Shown: piece after piece, positions 22,501-34,344 of the stretch | Layout of the letters: each line of letters starts with the position of its first letter | How positions within the stretch are numbered: the first letter of the stretch is position 1 | NCBI GenBank assembly: GCA_015178975.1 | Contig: WHVD01000181.1 | Location: 1-64,000, forward strand | Direction: 5' to 3' | Source: Hysterangium stoloniferum | Lineage: Eukaryota; Basidiomycota; Agaricomycetes; Hysterangiales; Hysterangiaceae | Length of the DNA: 64,000 nt | Translations under genes and position numbers: made by a program | The notes under the pieces: model-generated | What the model was told of the DNA's origin: nothing | The model's input: the letters and a program-made list of their open reading frames with translations, nothing else | Database searches by the model: none

Positions 22501-23830
22501 AAAAATAGAAATAATAATGGAAATATAGTGTGGGCTGGTCTGGACTATATTTCAGAGTATATTTCACAGTACCTCTCACAACTGCAGTTGTGTTACAAGA
22601 CACATATCACTTACCTTTGTTGATTGTGCCACTGGGACTACATTAATCACTTATTGTTCTCACTTTATATCTGAATCCTGTCTTTCTTCAGAATATATCA
22701 TTTAGAACCTCTTTTAATTATTTCTTAGATCTCCAATGTATAGTGACTCACAAAACCTTTTCAATGTTTGGGATTTTCATATTGGCAGGCTGGTACCAGG
22801 GGAGAAGAAATAGTGACAAGTCTGAAGAAAACACATTATATAGCTAAACATGTGTATAATGTACTTGAAATGAGTTATTCAATGGAGAGTCTATCTGAAC
22901 TTGAAGGTCAGTATAGCCAGCATGCTATGGTGCTGGTAGATTGGAAGATATGATACAGGCGCATTTCTTCCAGTCCTAAGTATTGAGAAATTCGTTCTAC
23001 GGAGTTGAATTCGACTCCTGTGGTGCGGATATACTTGCCCATGCGTTAGTCTGAGTACACTAAAGAGATAACCAATGGCCTACCGGCTGACCTGGCCTTT
23101 ACTTTCTGCGATCACCTCGGCTTGGACAAAGATCAGGACGTATATTATCCATTTTCTGACACGTTCCGGTAGAAAAGAGCTTTGGTTCATCAACTGTTAA
23201 TAGCCTCATATAGATGAAAATTGTCGAGAGTGGCGGGCACGACCACAGTCAGCCACCGGAACGACAATCTTTCTTCCGAAATTGTGAAGCAAAGAAATTG
23301 AACAGATGCTAAAATGATATTATACGCTCTCATCTTTGACCATACACGAAGAGAGGGAATGGCGCGTGAAATATGATTGAAGATTCGCTAGAGGGTGGTA
23401 TCAATAGAGACCATCCATAAACACCTTGATCTCGATAATAAATTCCATCGAGAGCGAATTGGTCGGAGAAACGACGAGAGATTTATACTTTGTCTCGATA
23501 GCCGTACATAATAAAACAAGGATAGAGGTGCTGGCGGTCAAGAGAAACGAAAGACATTCAAAGTGAGAAACAGCCTTGCACCCCAAAGTCACATGATTCA
23601 AACTAGTAACCCAATGAATCGATGCATGGCTGACAGTTCAAGAGGGTGCTTTGACCCAATATTCACAAGAGTAACCATTGATTTAAATAATTATTTTTAC
23701 GTCTTAATTGCGCATAATTCCAAATATGAGACTTCCATTTATATGTATTATTGTGTGGATAGACTGATTTGTTAAGAAACTCTAGCACATCAATATGGAA
23801 AACGGAGCACTTTGTGAATCCATGGAAAGT
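22500..23830. other. Mixed intergenic DNA, no firm gene
   Basis: A 61-codon open frame at 22768-22953 (plus) starts MGFSYWQAGTRGEEIV and is not recognised. From about 22960 CpG sites become common again, marking the edge of the decayed island. No other supported feature. Confidence 0.35.
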
Positions 23831-25197
23831 TATGAAGCGAGACTCGAACCTCCATAAATGATAGGATTTCCTCGAGAGTCGCGAACGTCCCTCGTGATTG
23901 CGTCTACAACTTCGACAGAGTCGATGATTTGGATCTGGAGTTGGGTGACGGTCTCCGCTGCCGCGCGAGCGATGCATAATTGACGGAAGTCATGCGTATT
24001 GTACTTCAGATCCTGTAATATGACAATAGCTAGGTGGCGACACATGACTATACCAGATTCCGAATCCGGGGCCAAGATCCCCAGGATGTTTCCGATAAAC
24101 GGACATGAGCGAAATCGCAATGTATAGAGATGGGGTAAACACCGGAAGATATCCTTCATTCGCTTGTTCCTAGCATACTTGATGCACGTAAGTTGGAAAG
24201 ATGTCACTTTGGGTAACTGGATGTGTAACCCCAGAAACCCGGCAAAACGATGAAGAACGGTGTCCATATCGGAGGAAGACGTATCTTCACCCCGTATATC
24301 GACAGAGGTCAAAGCGGGTAGACGGAGGTGGTCACACAACCACTGGAAAATGGTGGGATCAGAACCAAGTTTTATATTCCTGACGGTAGATAGAGTGATA
24401 ATGCCTTCAATTACAGGAGGTTCGAGGTCCCTGATTTTCGGAAAATTCACGGTCTCTAAGTTTGGGCATGTGGAAAGGGACGACAACCTGTGTAGGTTAT
24501 CCAGTGAGATAGTCACATGTCTCAGGGAATTCATTGGAATACTGAAGAGAATATTTTGTCTCGAGCGAACAAGAAAAAGCTCCTCAAGTCCTGGAGCATC
24601 CAAAACCAGCTCATTTGGATCATTGTCCCATCTTGTGGGAAACTGTTGAAGACCGAAAGTCTTCAGCTGTGTTAGACCTCGAAGTGGGAATAATTTCGAA
24701 AGAATTATTCCCGTCCACCGAAAATGAGCTCCCACAATCATCATGGCTTCGATACGAAAGGAATGCTTCGCGATGAGATAAAATAAATGATGGGAGTCTC
24801 GCAGGTGCTGTACTTCCAGGTAAATGTTTAGTTTGCATGCTTGTGACCGATCGAAAATGGATTCAATAACGTCCCCGTTGGATGGAAGTCGACGGTCGAA
24901 TGTTAATGTCGTCCAAATACGTGGAGTTGACTCCACCACATGTTTCCATCCCTTGCAGATTGCCCTCAGCTTGCATTGTGTGGCAATGGGCCGGTTATTT
25001 CGCTGTGACGACACAATCCTGTGAGGCTCGAAACCCATCCCTGACCCTGGATGACCAAAGCCATCCATTGACTGCCAATTCAACGGCTCGATAGCTCTGA
25101 AAAATATATCCCCAAGGATTTCGTTGGGCAGTCGATGAATGCCCGTTGGTATGGTGCAGATTTGCTCAGATAGGCTACAAATATGAATGTGTGTCAT
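23830..25197 (-). CDS. F-box domain protein, 455 residues, intact
   Basis: The longest uninterrupted open frame in the window. After a short start (MTHIHICSLSEQI) comes an F-box, about residues 19-75: GIHRLPNEILGDIFFRAIEP, then KLRAICKGWKHVVESTPRIW. F-box proteins recruit targets to SCF ubiquitin ligases through Skp1. The rest (residues 110-430) has irregular leucine-rich repeats of the fungal F-box type, such as LVLDAPGLEELFLV, LRHVTISLDNLHRLSSL and CPNLETVNFPKIRDLEPP. That region would bind the substrate, which is unknown. The length fits the large, rapidly evolving Agaricomycete family. It is a single exon with no frame break, in a CpG-normal island between two decayed repeat islands. The start at 25197 is the first ATG after an upstream stop-rich stretch. 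Confidence 0.88.
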   Translation of the reverse strand: MTHIHICSLSEQICTIPTGIHRLPNEILGDIFFRAIEPLNWQSMDGFGHPGSGMGFEPHRIVSSQRNNRPIATQCKLRAICKGWKHVVESTPRIWTTLTFDRRLPSNGDVIESIFDRSQACKLNIYLEVQHLRDSHHLFYLIAKHSFRIEAMMIVGAHFRWTGIILSKLFPLRGLTQLKTFGLQQFPTRWDNDPNELVLDAPGLEELFLVRSRQNILFSIPMNSLRHVTISLDNLHRLSSLSTCPNLETVNFPKIRDLEPPVIEGIITLSTVRNIKLGSDPTIFQWLCDHLRLPALTSVDIRGEDTSSSDMDTVLHRFAGFLGLHIQLPKVTSFQLTCIKYARNKRMKDIFRCLPHLYTLRFRSCPFIGNILGILAPDSESGIVMCRHLAIVILQDLKYNTHDFRQLCIARAAAETVTQLQIQIIDSVEVVDAITRDVRDSRGNPIIYGGSSLAS

Positions 25198-26070
25198 TTT
25201 GTGGTATGAATTTGTGGATGTAGCCAGTGCGGGTGGGAGGGAGGTTATCCTGTCACCGTCAAAGCCTTAAAAAACTACGCGCGTCTGCGGTAATGTAATC
25301 GGTATGTCGTAAGCCACCAGGCTTACATTGACGCAACTTAGAGCATCCAATTGTTAAGGCTGCCTGACTCAACGCTTTATTTTAAAATGGAAACTTAATT
25401 AAACTCTCATATGGAACTCTTAATGTTCTGAAAAAGTCATCACTTCCTCTTTGACCTCATGTTTTGACATGTGGATGGATGTTTTTTGAAAATGGAGTAT
25501 CACCATTTTCTTTTCTTGTATTCTTTGATGGCAAAGGAATAGATCTAATAGGGGTGCAGGGGCATCCCATCCTGCTGCACTTGCACTTACCCAACCCCTT
25601 TCATGGAAAAGAAATTCTAACTCCAAAGATTTTTAGGATCCTCAGTAGAGGCTTGTTTTATATAGACTCCAAAAGCACCAATCAGATCCTTAATAGAGTT
25701 AAAGGCATTGAAGGGTTCAAAAAAAGGTAGCAGAGTTAGAATCTAGTCAGAGTCCATCAAACACAAGGTTCTAAACATGCACAATGGCCTTCTATTTGAT
25801 GAAAAATTCATCCTCTTTCGAGAGTTGCCACTCCCTAACCTCTGGTCGCAAATTGACAGCAGGAAGAACAGGATGGTAGCCAAATGACGGTGCAGTGTCA
25901 ACTTTGCTGTTGACAAGACCCTCCGTCCATTGACCCCTAGTCTTCCGCATCTCGAATACAGGATGTCTCTGAACAATTAAAAAGATCATGGTTCATTGAT
26001 AGAACATGCGCATCACGAGACGACAGCTAGAGCTTTCCTGAGATTGGCAACATACATTGTCCGATCCGCC
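25198..26070. other. Region upstream of the F-box gene, no gene seen
   Basis: Short open frames on both strands (for example 25464-25730 and 25976-25743) have no protein-like features. From about 25390 CpG becomes rare. The promoter of the F-box gene must lie in the first few hundred bases, but no clear TATA box is evident. Confidence 0.35.
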
Positions 26071-26758
26071 ATATATATCACAACCACTTCCCCCCATGTT
26101 TAATATCAAAATTTCTATGTTCAGCAATCAAAGGACCAGATACGGTTCTCCCAATCGATATCTTCCCGGAGTCCTTCGGCCTTGTTCGGTGGTCATGCAG
26201 AGTCATATTAAGACTCAAGAAGCTCCGTCCTAGCTTCTTGAGTTTTTACTTTCATTAAACCACACCTTTAAAAAGCCTCCATATAGTGGTGATTGACAGA
26301 TTTACATGTGTGAGGTTTAGAGAATCGTCTGCTCCAAGAACCAGGGGAATGGGGGCATGACTGGTTTGTTCTTGAGCCTCAGAGATATCGGTATACATTA
26401 TTACATTATATTCATGGTTATCAGAAGCCTTGTCTGTATTTTCAAATATGATTTGATTGTATAAGCACATCCCAGTATTTCCAACACTCTGACTGGGCAT
26501 CCTCGCCAAGGTCATCGAAAGAGTTGTGATTAGTGAGTCAGTCAGAAGGGCTTAACGATTATTGGTAAAGCACCTAGATCAGTGATAAAAGAATAATGTC
26601 TATGCAGAGATTCAAAGTTGTAGACTGTCTTTGGAGTCCAAGGGTCTCATTACACTTCATTGATGTTCCCCCACAGTGATGTGTTTAATGTTTGCATTTT
26701 CTCCCAGAGTCCCGTATTATTGCATCCAACTGTTTGACTTGTGATGAGACGAACTACC
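26071..26758. repeat. Long dispersed repeat, copy 1 (pair with 39060-39727)
   Basis: About 690 bases that match 39060-39727 in the same direction from atatcacaaccacttccccc to gacttgtgatgagacgaact, with many small differences. The minus strand starts with a purine tract (ggggggaagtgg) next to ttgtgatata, which looks like a polypurine tract beside an LTR start, so this may be the 3' internal end of an LTR element. Its 86-codon minus frame (26515-26255) has no recognised motif. Confidence 0.7.
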
Positions 26759-26825
26759 TGTTGAACAACACCATTGAAATGTACACAGCCCAAATAGACC
26801 GACCCAAGACCACCTGACTTCAGCA

Positions 26826-27000
26826 AAAGGGGGTCTGGGCAAGTCATGGTTACAGGGTAAAGTGTCTGAGTTTCTTTGTTACACCCACTAGTGTACATAA
26901 ATGTAGAGTATGTAAGTGCTATAAGGTCTATGTACCCACAAGTATACATAGATATTTGAACTAATATAAATGCATGTAATTGGAAGATTAGACAATTTAG
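26826..27000. repeat. Dispersed repeat, copy 2 of 3
   Basis: Same family as 22320-22500 and 54100-54210, beginning at the shared gtctgggcaagtcatggtt block. Confidence 0.65.
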
Positions 27001-27039
27001 AAAAATTATGCTATATGTATCAACCTTATAAATCCCAAG

Positions 27040-27440
27040 GTTTCACTCTGTGGATCATCCTCTAGAATCTGAAGATTTGACTCTGGGTGACTGCCCCTAT
27101 ATACTGGCTCAGCCATCAGTTAATGCACAAAATCTCAAGATAATATGTTGACATGTAGTATGTGACCTGATCATATTCTGTGTGTCTTCCCTAAGGATCT
27201 CAAGATCCGCTCAGTGTAGCTGAGTCCCAAAATATTAATATCATTCACTATATGTCTATCTTAGGAATCTCAATAATCACCACTGTGTGATGACATCCAT
27301 TTTCTGCATAGTATGTATTATGTACCTATTCTAGGAATCTTAATAATCACCTCATTTTGGACACCCATATAGTCTTTATAACATGTTCTATGTACGTCTA
27401 CTGAGAATCTTGGGAATTACCTTTGTGTGAATACCTGTTA
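27040..27440. repeat. Decayed minisatellite, unit about 65-75 bases
   Basis: The core aggaatctcaataatcacc recurs with variation at about 27200, 27265, 27333 and 27405, each preceded by a tatgt/tacctattct-type block. Related units occur at 28300-28410 and, inverted, at 52330-52520 and 54290-54620. Confidence 0.65.
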
Positions 27441-27835
27441 TGACTGGAATTCCCACCAGACTCTGGGCACTAAATTATACGCACCCACACCCTACATGCA
27501 CCAATTATCAGTTTACTGGAATTCCCACCGGACTCTGTACGTCAGACCTGTCCATGCTCAACCTTCATTACTTCATGTATCAGTCACTGGAATACCCACC
27601 AGACTCTGTCCCTGTCTACCTCCAACCCTGTCCCATGCATCAATCACTGGACCCCACTCAGAAAACCCATCAGCCCTCTAACTGAGCCCCATTCCCGTTA
27701 TAGTCAAATAACCTGTCACGATTGGGACTGCCCCATTCCCATTATAGTCAAATGACCTGTCATGATTCAGACTCTGCTCCCACCCCATTCTTGTTATGAT
27801 TTTATGACCTGTCACGATTCAGACTCCACTCCATT
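27440..27835. repeat. Two further short tandem repeats
   Basis: At 27440-27680, about four units of 75-90 bases contain actggaattcccaccagact. At 27685-27835, about three units of 50-60 bases contain cattcccattatagtcaaat and acctgtcacgatt. Both give protein-like open frames only because the repeats lack stops. Confidence 0.7.
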
Positions 27836-27899
27836 CTGTTCCTAACACCAAGTTTGGTGTTTATTTATCTCATTTTATGTTTGTTAATTTAGTTTTCAT

Positions 27900-28272
27900 T
27901 ATTACTGGATTTGGTATGTTATTCATTCCACAGTCTATATAGTCTGGCAGATGTTGTATATACAATCCAGTCAGAAAATCAGCTTAGATTCTCCCCAGTA
28001 ATCTTAGTATATTTTCTGCTCTAAATTCCTCTTTGAAATACACCGCTTCTACTTGTCGGAGCCCATGGGCTCTGACCCATCTATCACTCAACCTCCGACT
28101 TATGTATCTATCTTGACTCCCCAACCTCTGCCCGGACTCCCCAGGATTTCCATCTGCCCGTTTGAAATTGGACAGGATGATCTCACAAGGGTGCAGCCCA
28201 TAAGCTGAAGCAAAGTCCTACCAGCTTTCCTGCGGGTTTATCTGGAAACCCTCCGTGTACGCACCCTTAACA
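27900..28272. mobile_element. LTR-like fragment ending in ttaaca
   Basis: The block 27975-28272 matches the reverse complement of 53047-53370, including agattctccccagtaa and gtgcagcccataagctgaag. The end cacccttaaca resembles the 3' end of the 54665-55208 LTR (cacttaaca), and the gctgaag block is shared with that family. The 5' end is not clear. Confidence 0.55.
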
Positions 28273-28689
28273 ATACCCTATAATCTGCACATTACTTGCT
28301 GTGGACCTACCCTAAGAATCTCATGAAGTACCTCTGTGTGAGCTCCTTATATACTGACCCATGTCCATCAGTTAATACACAGAATCTTCAGGTGACTTAT
28401 AGTATATGGCCCAAGCATGACATTTTGGACAAGATGATGCTGGCAGGTTGTCCTGGAACAGTTGGTCGCATAGCCTCATTTTACATTTTGACACATCAAG
28501 TATACAGTATGTGACAACCTAAATTGCCTTCTCATTCTAGTATCCTGTTCACCCACCATGACCCATACACAGCACAGTGCTATGGTGTCCCTGAAATAAT
28601 TGAAATCATAATAAAGCTGATAGCAGCATCTCTGGATTCAGAATCCTTATGTACACAAATACAGGCACAAAGGTGATAGAAACTTTGGT

Positions 28690-29000
28690 TGACTTTGGCT
28701 GTGCTTGGCCACCATCCTGACAGTTTCCCATGTTCTGCCCATCTCACAATTGTTTCTCAGTCCCTCATATGTGTGATTGCCACTTTGTTCACTGGAATGG
28801 TACTCTTATCTAACTCATATTGCATCTCAGTGTTGGAAGAATATGGATGGGTTGGAAACATCATAGATGAATATGCCACCTATCAAGAAAAGTCACCCTG
28901 CTACACTGTGGTCATGGGCTAGTGTATGTATGTTGCTGCACTGAGATTAAATTGGGAGATAATAGTGGGATTCCTGAGGTTATCAGGTATAGGCCATCAC
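28690..29000. repeat. Diverged repeat, CpG-depleted copy (pair with 44641-44945)
   Basis: Matches 44641-44945 over about 300 bases, beginning tttcccatgttctgc and continuing through tgttggaagaat. The translation here (77 codons, 28689-28922) reads LLSNSYCISVLEEYGWVG and is uninterrupted, so this was probably once coding sequence of an unknown fungal protein. CpG sites of the 44 kb copy are TpG or CpA here. Confidence 0.6.
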
Positions 29001-29974
29001 TTCAAAAGTGCTTATAGGCAATCAACGTGAACTATAGTATGCAAGTTAACTATCCTTAGCCATTTATTGGGGGGATCCTCATTGATAAGTCTACCACTTC
29101 AGTTGTACTCAAGAGTCCATAGGAACAAAGGAGACTGCATCCAAGCCCAGAATGGGGGATTGAAAACCAACATCAACCCTTCCTGGATATGAAAGTGGTG
29201 CATCATGTTCCTATTATTCCAGAACTGGTCCAGAATAACAGAATATGTTGGTTTTACAGTGTAAGTGGATAGTCCAGAATGCCGAGGAGGATGATATTCA
29301 GCAATTTTTGAACAAAGGCACAACTAGTGTAGGGTATGCTGTGTTGCAAGCAATGCATCCTCTAGAAAACAGGTTTTTAAAGTGCGGATTATTCAGTGTG
29401 TCCGCCAATTATACACCTGCATCTCCCGGCATTGTAGAGGAGACTTACTGCTACCAGGCCCATGCTTAACTATGTAATCCCGGCCCATTTATCCCCTAAC
29501 TTCATCGCCAGTCTACCTCAGTCATTGTTGCCACTTGCTTTCACTGAGCCATGATAATAGGCCTGTTACCATTAAATAGTTATCACATTTGTAGCTTTGT
29601 CGAGTGTTCCTAGGTAATACAATATATAGTGATTGTTGCATGCGTCGACCATGCCGCCTGTGATGAATCCCAAAGGTTCGGCTAGCAGTTCGAGTCCAAA
29701 TCCTCCTACCAGCAAAAACCGAGAAGCAATGTGAATATACGAATAGTATTCACCAGGGTTAATATTGCAGCTAGATGTCAGGAATTATATGATAATGGTA
29801 GAAATCTATTATTAGACAACAGTTCTGCGTCTATGGGCGCATATGGATTCCACGACGACAAATGGTGCAGTAGGCGGTGACCAGGATTGGACCGACCCGT
29901 GGAGCAATATTTTTTGATTCATTTGTTGGTGAGCTATTAGAACCTAAAATAATGTATCAAAATTCTTAGTAATT

Positions 29975-30330
29975 TCTTCCGCTAGAAATGCTTTCCCGGC
30001 TCAGATTCACGCCCTTCCCGTTCGTGTGCGGAAATATACCCCCTCCGAGCTGGTTCGAGATAAAACCCAGGTAATAATCCATATATATCCGTCCACTGCA
30101 TCCTTCCATCCACTTAACACTCGATTCAAGGCACAAACTACCGATTTCTCCCCATGCGGCCAGTGTAACACTGCCATCAAAATCCGGCGGCCAAGCACAC
30201 CTGCCTTCGCGTTCCGTTCCCTATCCGAGAGCATGTACAGCGGGTGGAAGGCAGGTTTGCTTCGGCTGGGGATTTTTCTAAGGTCGAAATTGTGGGAGGT
30301 GGCGGTGAGTTGGCCAGTGGCTCATGTCAA
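29975..30330 (+). pseudogene. WDR24/SEA2-like C-terminal fragment, copy A part 1
   Basis: Reads IHALPVRVRKYTPSELV up to 30070, an intron-like gtaata stretch, then a zinc-ribbon start with CGQCNTAIKI (30157-30186). The same blocks occur at 46225-46320 (plus) and 47090-46900 (minus). In WDR24 this region precedes the C-terminal zinc-ribbon/RING that lets GATOR2/SEACAT control TORC1. Here the zinc ribbon is cut after the first Cys pair and the sequence turns into unrelated Arg/Ser-rich frames. This C-terminal piece lies upstream of the N-terminal piece at 30565, so the locus is rearranged. Confidence 0.65.
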
Positions 30331-30564
30331 CAATCACGATTGATAGCTCAATTATACTCGAAGTACTGTTAGGAATATTGAGAATATGAGATTATGGAAC
30401 TTAATAGGGTCATAGCCCTTTAAGGACCTGCATTGGGCCTGGAGGAGCAACGATTGAGGGCGGTTCGAATGGGTGGAATGCGTCTGGTTTGAAGATTGAT
30501 AGTGCGCCGACGGACGTCGTATGGGCTAGAATATGTGAGCGTATGGCACAATGAGCTTAATTAT

Positions 30565-32480
30565 CGAACTAATGTTTCGTGATTTACATTTTGACACCAA
30601 CATTGTACTGAGCGCACGGACCGGCGAGATAATTTACTGGGACATTAACAAGCAAGGGAACAAGTACGGTAAGGCAGCAGCGATGCAGTCCATTTGATTG
30701 ACTAAAATCAGAGACACTTCTAAAGGAACACAAGCGAGCCGTCAACGAGTTCGCCTTGTCGTCGTTTCTTCCCTATTTCTTCACAAGTGGATCGCAGGAC
30801 GGACATCAACGTATATGGGCTCACCCATCAGAAATGATGTTTTGAAATGCAAGTCATCACCACACACCACATCACAGGATCTTCGCACACCACCATCATC
30901 CACCATGAACGTTTGTCACGCTACTCCAATTCGAACCTTGGTGATGTGACGATGCAGAGACTTGTGTTCAGTATTACGTGCTTGGTACTGAATCGAATGT
31001 GCCTAGGGTAGACGTTTGTGAAATATACGGAAAGGTAAGCCGCATTTCTCCTGATTTTCGCGATCTTGATTAGGAACCATTATCCACATCCACAGAGCGG
31101 GTCAGGAAGGCCAAAGTAGCACAGCAAGAGTCTGGAAAGGTATGGCTGGACTCCTAGGTGTCAAACGAAGACAGTCATCCTATAAGACGAAGAGGCTCCT
31201 TTCACACATCTAAGACAGAGCAACGAAGAAAATATTGCTGTGGGGAGCCTCCCTTGACACTGACGGGGTTTATGTCCCTTGCTGTACCATACACTGGCGG
31301 CGGCGCGATGGATGACTCGGACAGCGAGAGTGAAAGGGAAAACGACGACGAAGATGGCGTCAATGGTAGTGCGAGTGTAGGAAAGGCCATCCTAGTAGGC
31401 GACGGACGGGGACGCATCAAATTAGAAGAAACGCGTAGATTATCATCATTATTCATGGATTCCCCACTTGCTAGAGCCGCACATACTCCTTCACCACCCG
31501 TTCCCGCTCTTCAACATCCTTGACAAACCTGCACCCATCATCGAGCTTCTCACCTTCGCCTCGCACAACGTCATGCACTGGGCGTATCCCTAACCCAACC
31601 GGCCGCTCCCGTTCGCACTTCAGATTGGCGATCCGCAAGGGTCAACCAAACCCCAGTCCGCTGTCTAAAGACATCGTGCAGCCTCGCGAAGGATCACCTG
31701 ACAGTCATCTCCCGAGCGAGGTGCGTAGCCATGGGGAACACGACGACGAAGACGAACACGGAGATAGTAATGCACATTCGGGCTCTGACTCGGAGTCAGG
31801 TTTTCGCGACACACTCTCCTTCTTGGTCTGCCAGCGAATGTTGCACAAGTGCCATGAAATCATCTTCGGCGACCTGCCGCCCCGCACAGGTCTCTCAAGG
31901 TGCATTCGATATCCCGCTTTCTGCGCAATAAGGTCAAGGCCCGGCTGGAGCCCATGCTGGTCGGTAAGGCTGTGTGCTGGCTGGCGTCCCCGGCGTGCCC
32001 CGTTTGGCCGAGTCCACTGGAAAGGTTGCGGTGAGCAAGGGCGGTGGGAGTACGGGTCGGCGCGGCCGCAGGGTATCAATCTCACGGGAGAAGACACTGC
32101 GCCCCACGCCCAGGAGTCCCAACCGGCCAGTGTCGTGGATTACGTTAGCGACGATGACTGTGAAGATGGTTCTTCTCCCGACGGGTTCGCCGGTGTGGGC
32201 AGACAGCCCTCTAATAATTCTTCAAGATCACTCGTCGCGGATAAAGCATGCAGACGGCGCGCTCAGCCCCGGACTGCCGCTCAGACAACGCCGGCATTCC
32301 TGATGCACGCCGGAATGATCACCGACCGTCTGAGGACCCTCTGGGTCAGCTGGACGACCCCTTTATCATATTGTAGAAGAACGCCGTGCGGATTCTGCTT
32401 CGTAGAGCATTATACACATGCCCACTTGCACGCATGCGATATATCAGCGGCACGAAGCTTAATGAACGTATAATAGACCT
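30565..32480 (+). pseudogene. WDR24/SEA2-like WD40 and linker fragment, copy A part 2
   Basis: WD40 part: FDTNIVLSARTGEIIYWDIN (30590-30650), a GT-AG intron (30669-30711), then KEHKRAVNEFAL and FFTSGSQDGHQRIW, stopping at 30843-30845. This is a beta-propeller blade as in GATOR2 WDR24, a scaffold in amino-acid signalling to TORC1. After another intron (from about 31033) come the linker blocks that are also found in copies B and C: KVAQQESGK (31110), then an acidic low-complexity stretch (DSDSESERENDDEDG) and, near 31730-31800, HGEHDDEDEHGDSNAHSG. Several stops and frameshifts break it. From about 31810 the frame is low-complexity Arg/Pro-rich and I cannot place it. Confidence 0.65.
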
Positions 32481-33196
32481 AGGCTATAAAGAGGATAGAA
32501 AGTATGGCAGAGGAAAAAGCGGTGGTCAGGCCAGAGACGAGCATCGACAAGATTACGATGCCGGACGTGGTGGGGTGCGCAAGCACAAAAGATTGAGATT
32601 GAGAGACGGCGAGAAGTCGAGGACCGGTATCAGGATGCTACGAATGGTCCGAATGCTGTGGCTGGTGGTGGTGGTGATTGGAAAGAACTTGATGGCACAG
32701 GTAATCCTTTGAAGTGTGAGAGATCACCTGAAGATAAAGCTGAATCTCTGAGGCCGGTAAGTACCTCATGTCTACTTAATCAAGACAACATTCTTATTCT
32801 GGCACAATAGACCGCTCGTTCTCGTAAAGACCGAGATCAAGACACTGATAGTTAGCATGGTTCTCATTATTCTGTATCTACCTATATAACCACCCGAGCG
32901 TGTACTCTATAAGTCCTTCCTCCTCTTGGTTTGAAATCTGTCAACGAACAAGCCGATGTGCTTCCGCGGACTCCAGTCGCACGTAGTGTCTTGATGGTGA
33001 ACTTTGCGTTCGGCCATCACTGAATTGTTCGTCAAGAGGTCCCTGCGAAGATAGACGAAGGCTAGATAACTCACGGTTCGACCAAGACAACATTCCCTTT
33101 CGCGGCTTCACCATTGTGATAGATATTCTCTCCTTACCAGCACTTATAGCAAAATTTATTATAAGCGCCCATCCAGCTTCACACAACCTCCATCCG

Positions 33197-34333
33197 ATGG
33201 CTTCTCGCGACGATCGACGACGGCGGGAACGTAGTTGGAAAAGGATTATGGTAGAAATAGGAATAGGGACAGGGAAAGGGATAGAGAGAGAGACCGAGAT
33301 AGACCCAAGAACGGATGACTATCACGGTCGGCGAGACAGCAGGAGTCGTTCAAGAGGTGCGCGACGAGACGGCGACAGGACGAGAGACAGGCATGGTAAG
33401 TGTTTTGCGTGTCTTTTGGTCTCAGAGGACCACCAAGCCTATGTAAAGATAGACGTTATGACAGAGGTGCCGACGATAGGAGGGCACGCGACAATACGGA
33501 TGACAGAAGGCGGGACCACAGACGGCACGAGCCCCACGACAGGGATAAACGACGCCATTTTGCCAAAAGCCACAGCGAAAAAGACTCTGATCGCGTTGAC
33601 GAGAGACGCCTGAGGTATCCAGACATCGATAAAGCCAGGAGTGACGAGCGCGAAGCTGCAACGAAGGCAGGTAAGGAGGACCAGATGCCATGTATATTCG
33701 CGACATCATGCATTCCTCGGTAGGTTCTGTCTCTGCGTCGAGACCTCAGCTGCCAAAGCCGAATATGGATGAGGGATTCCAAAATATGGAGCCAGAGCCC
33801 GGCGAGGACCCTGAATACATGGCAGCGGAGGGCGAAGAGGAGGATAGGATGGCTGCCATGGGTTTCGGTGGTTTCGGTGCCACAAAGGTGAAATTCCTAG
33901 TTGGGGGAGTGATGTGATACCTAATTCGAATGTTCAGGGTAAGCCGGTCATAGGGAATCAGGAAGGAGGGGTAGAGATTAAGAACCAGCGGACATGGCGG
34001 CAATATATGACTCGGTACGCATAAAGACAAGGTATATCGAAATGCTGATCCCAGAACTTTTATTCTTTCAGCCGTGGAGGGTTCAATCGGTGTGCCGTAC
34101 CTACTAATCCACCGTCATCCATCCAACGTTTTACTACAGACCCCTGGACAAAATCAAATGAACATGGAGTCTGTTGTCATTCCTTTATGTGTTTGATGTT
34201 AGATAGATGGAGCGAGAATGTATATCATTCGTCCATGAAATGTTGCAATATGTATTGGATAAGACATGAGCAACCGTCGATGAAAGATGTTCGTCTGCAT
34301 ACAGCAGCACCTCAACTCCTCGCCGTTTCCTGA
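33197..34333 (+). pseudogene. SNRNP27-like U4/U6.U5 tri-snRNP protein, partly broken
   Basis: SNRNP27 is a small SR-type protein of the spliceosomal tri-snRNP. Exons: 33197-33395, 33449-33670, about 33749-33887, 33938-34014 and 34072 onward, with GT-AG introns of 50-80 bases. Exons 1 and 2 are rich in Arg, Asp and Ser-Arg pairs. Exons 3-5 hold the conserved C-terminal domain: DRMAAMGFGGFGATK, GKPVIGNQEGG, TWRQYMTR, RGGFNR. Oddities: the middle of exon 1 (about 33240-33310) reads as an Arg/Asp alternating stretch only in another frame, so two compensating indels are likely. The junction of exons 2 and 3 does not keep frame. After GGFNR, where the family normally has a few more residues, the frame runs on for about 80 unrelated codons. 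Some breaks could be homopolymer sequencing errors. Confidence 0.85.
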
Positions 34334-34344
34334 AATCAGAATCC

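Noticed and set aside
27427..27685. Two overlapping Pro/Ser-rich frames
   Set aside because: Both are translations of a short tandem repeat.
27030..28410. CRISPR-like array of spaced repeats
   Set aside because: Units are degenerate, 65-75 bases and without unique spacers, and the genome is eukaryotic; it is a minisatellite.
29640..29720. tRNA-like B box (agttcgagtcc) near 29690
   Set aside because: No acceptor or D stem can be formed around it.
31520..32473. 317-codon plus-strand frame in the WDR24-like region
   Set aside because: Only the acidic block belongs to the WDR24-like linker; the rest is Arg/Pro-rich read-through of GC-rich DNA with three frames open at once. I annotated the gene remnant instead.
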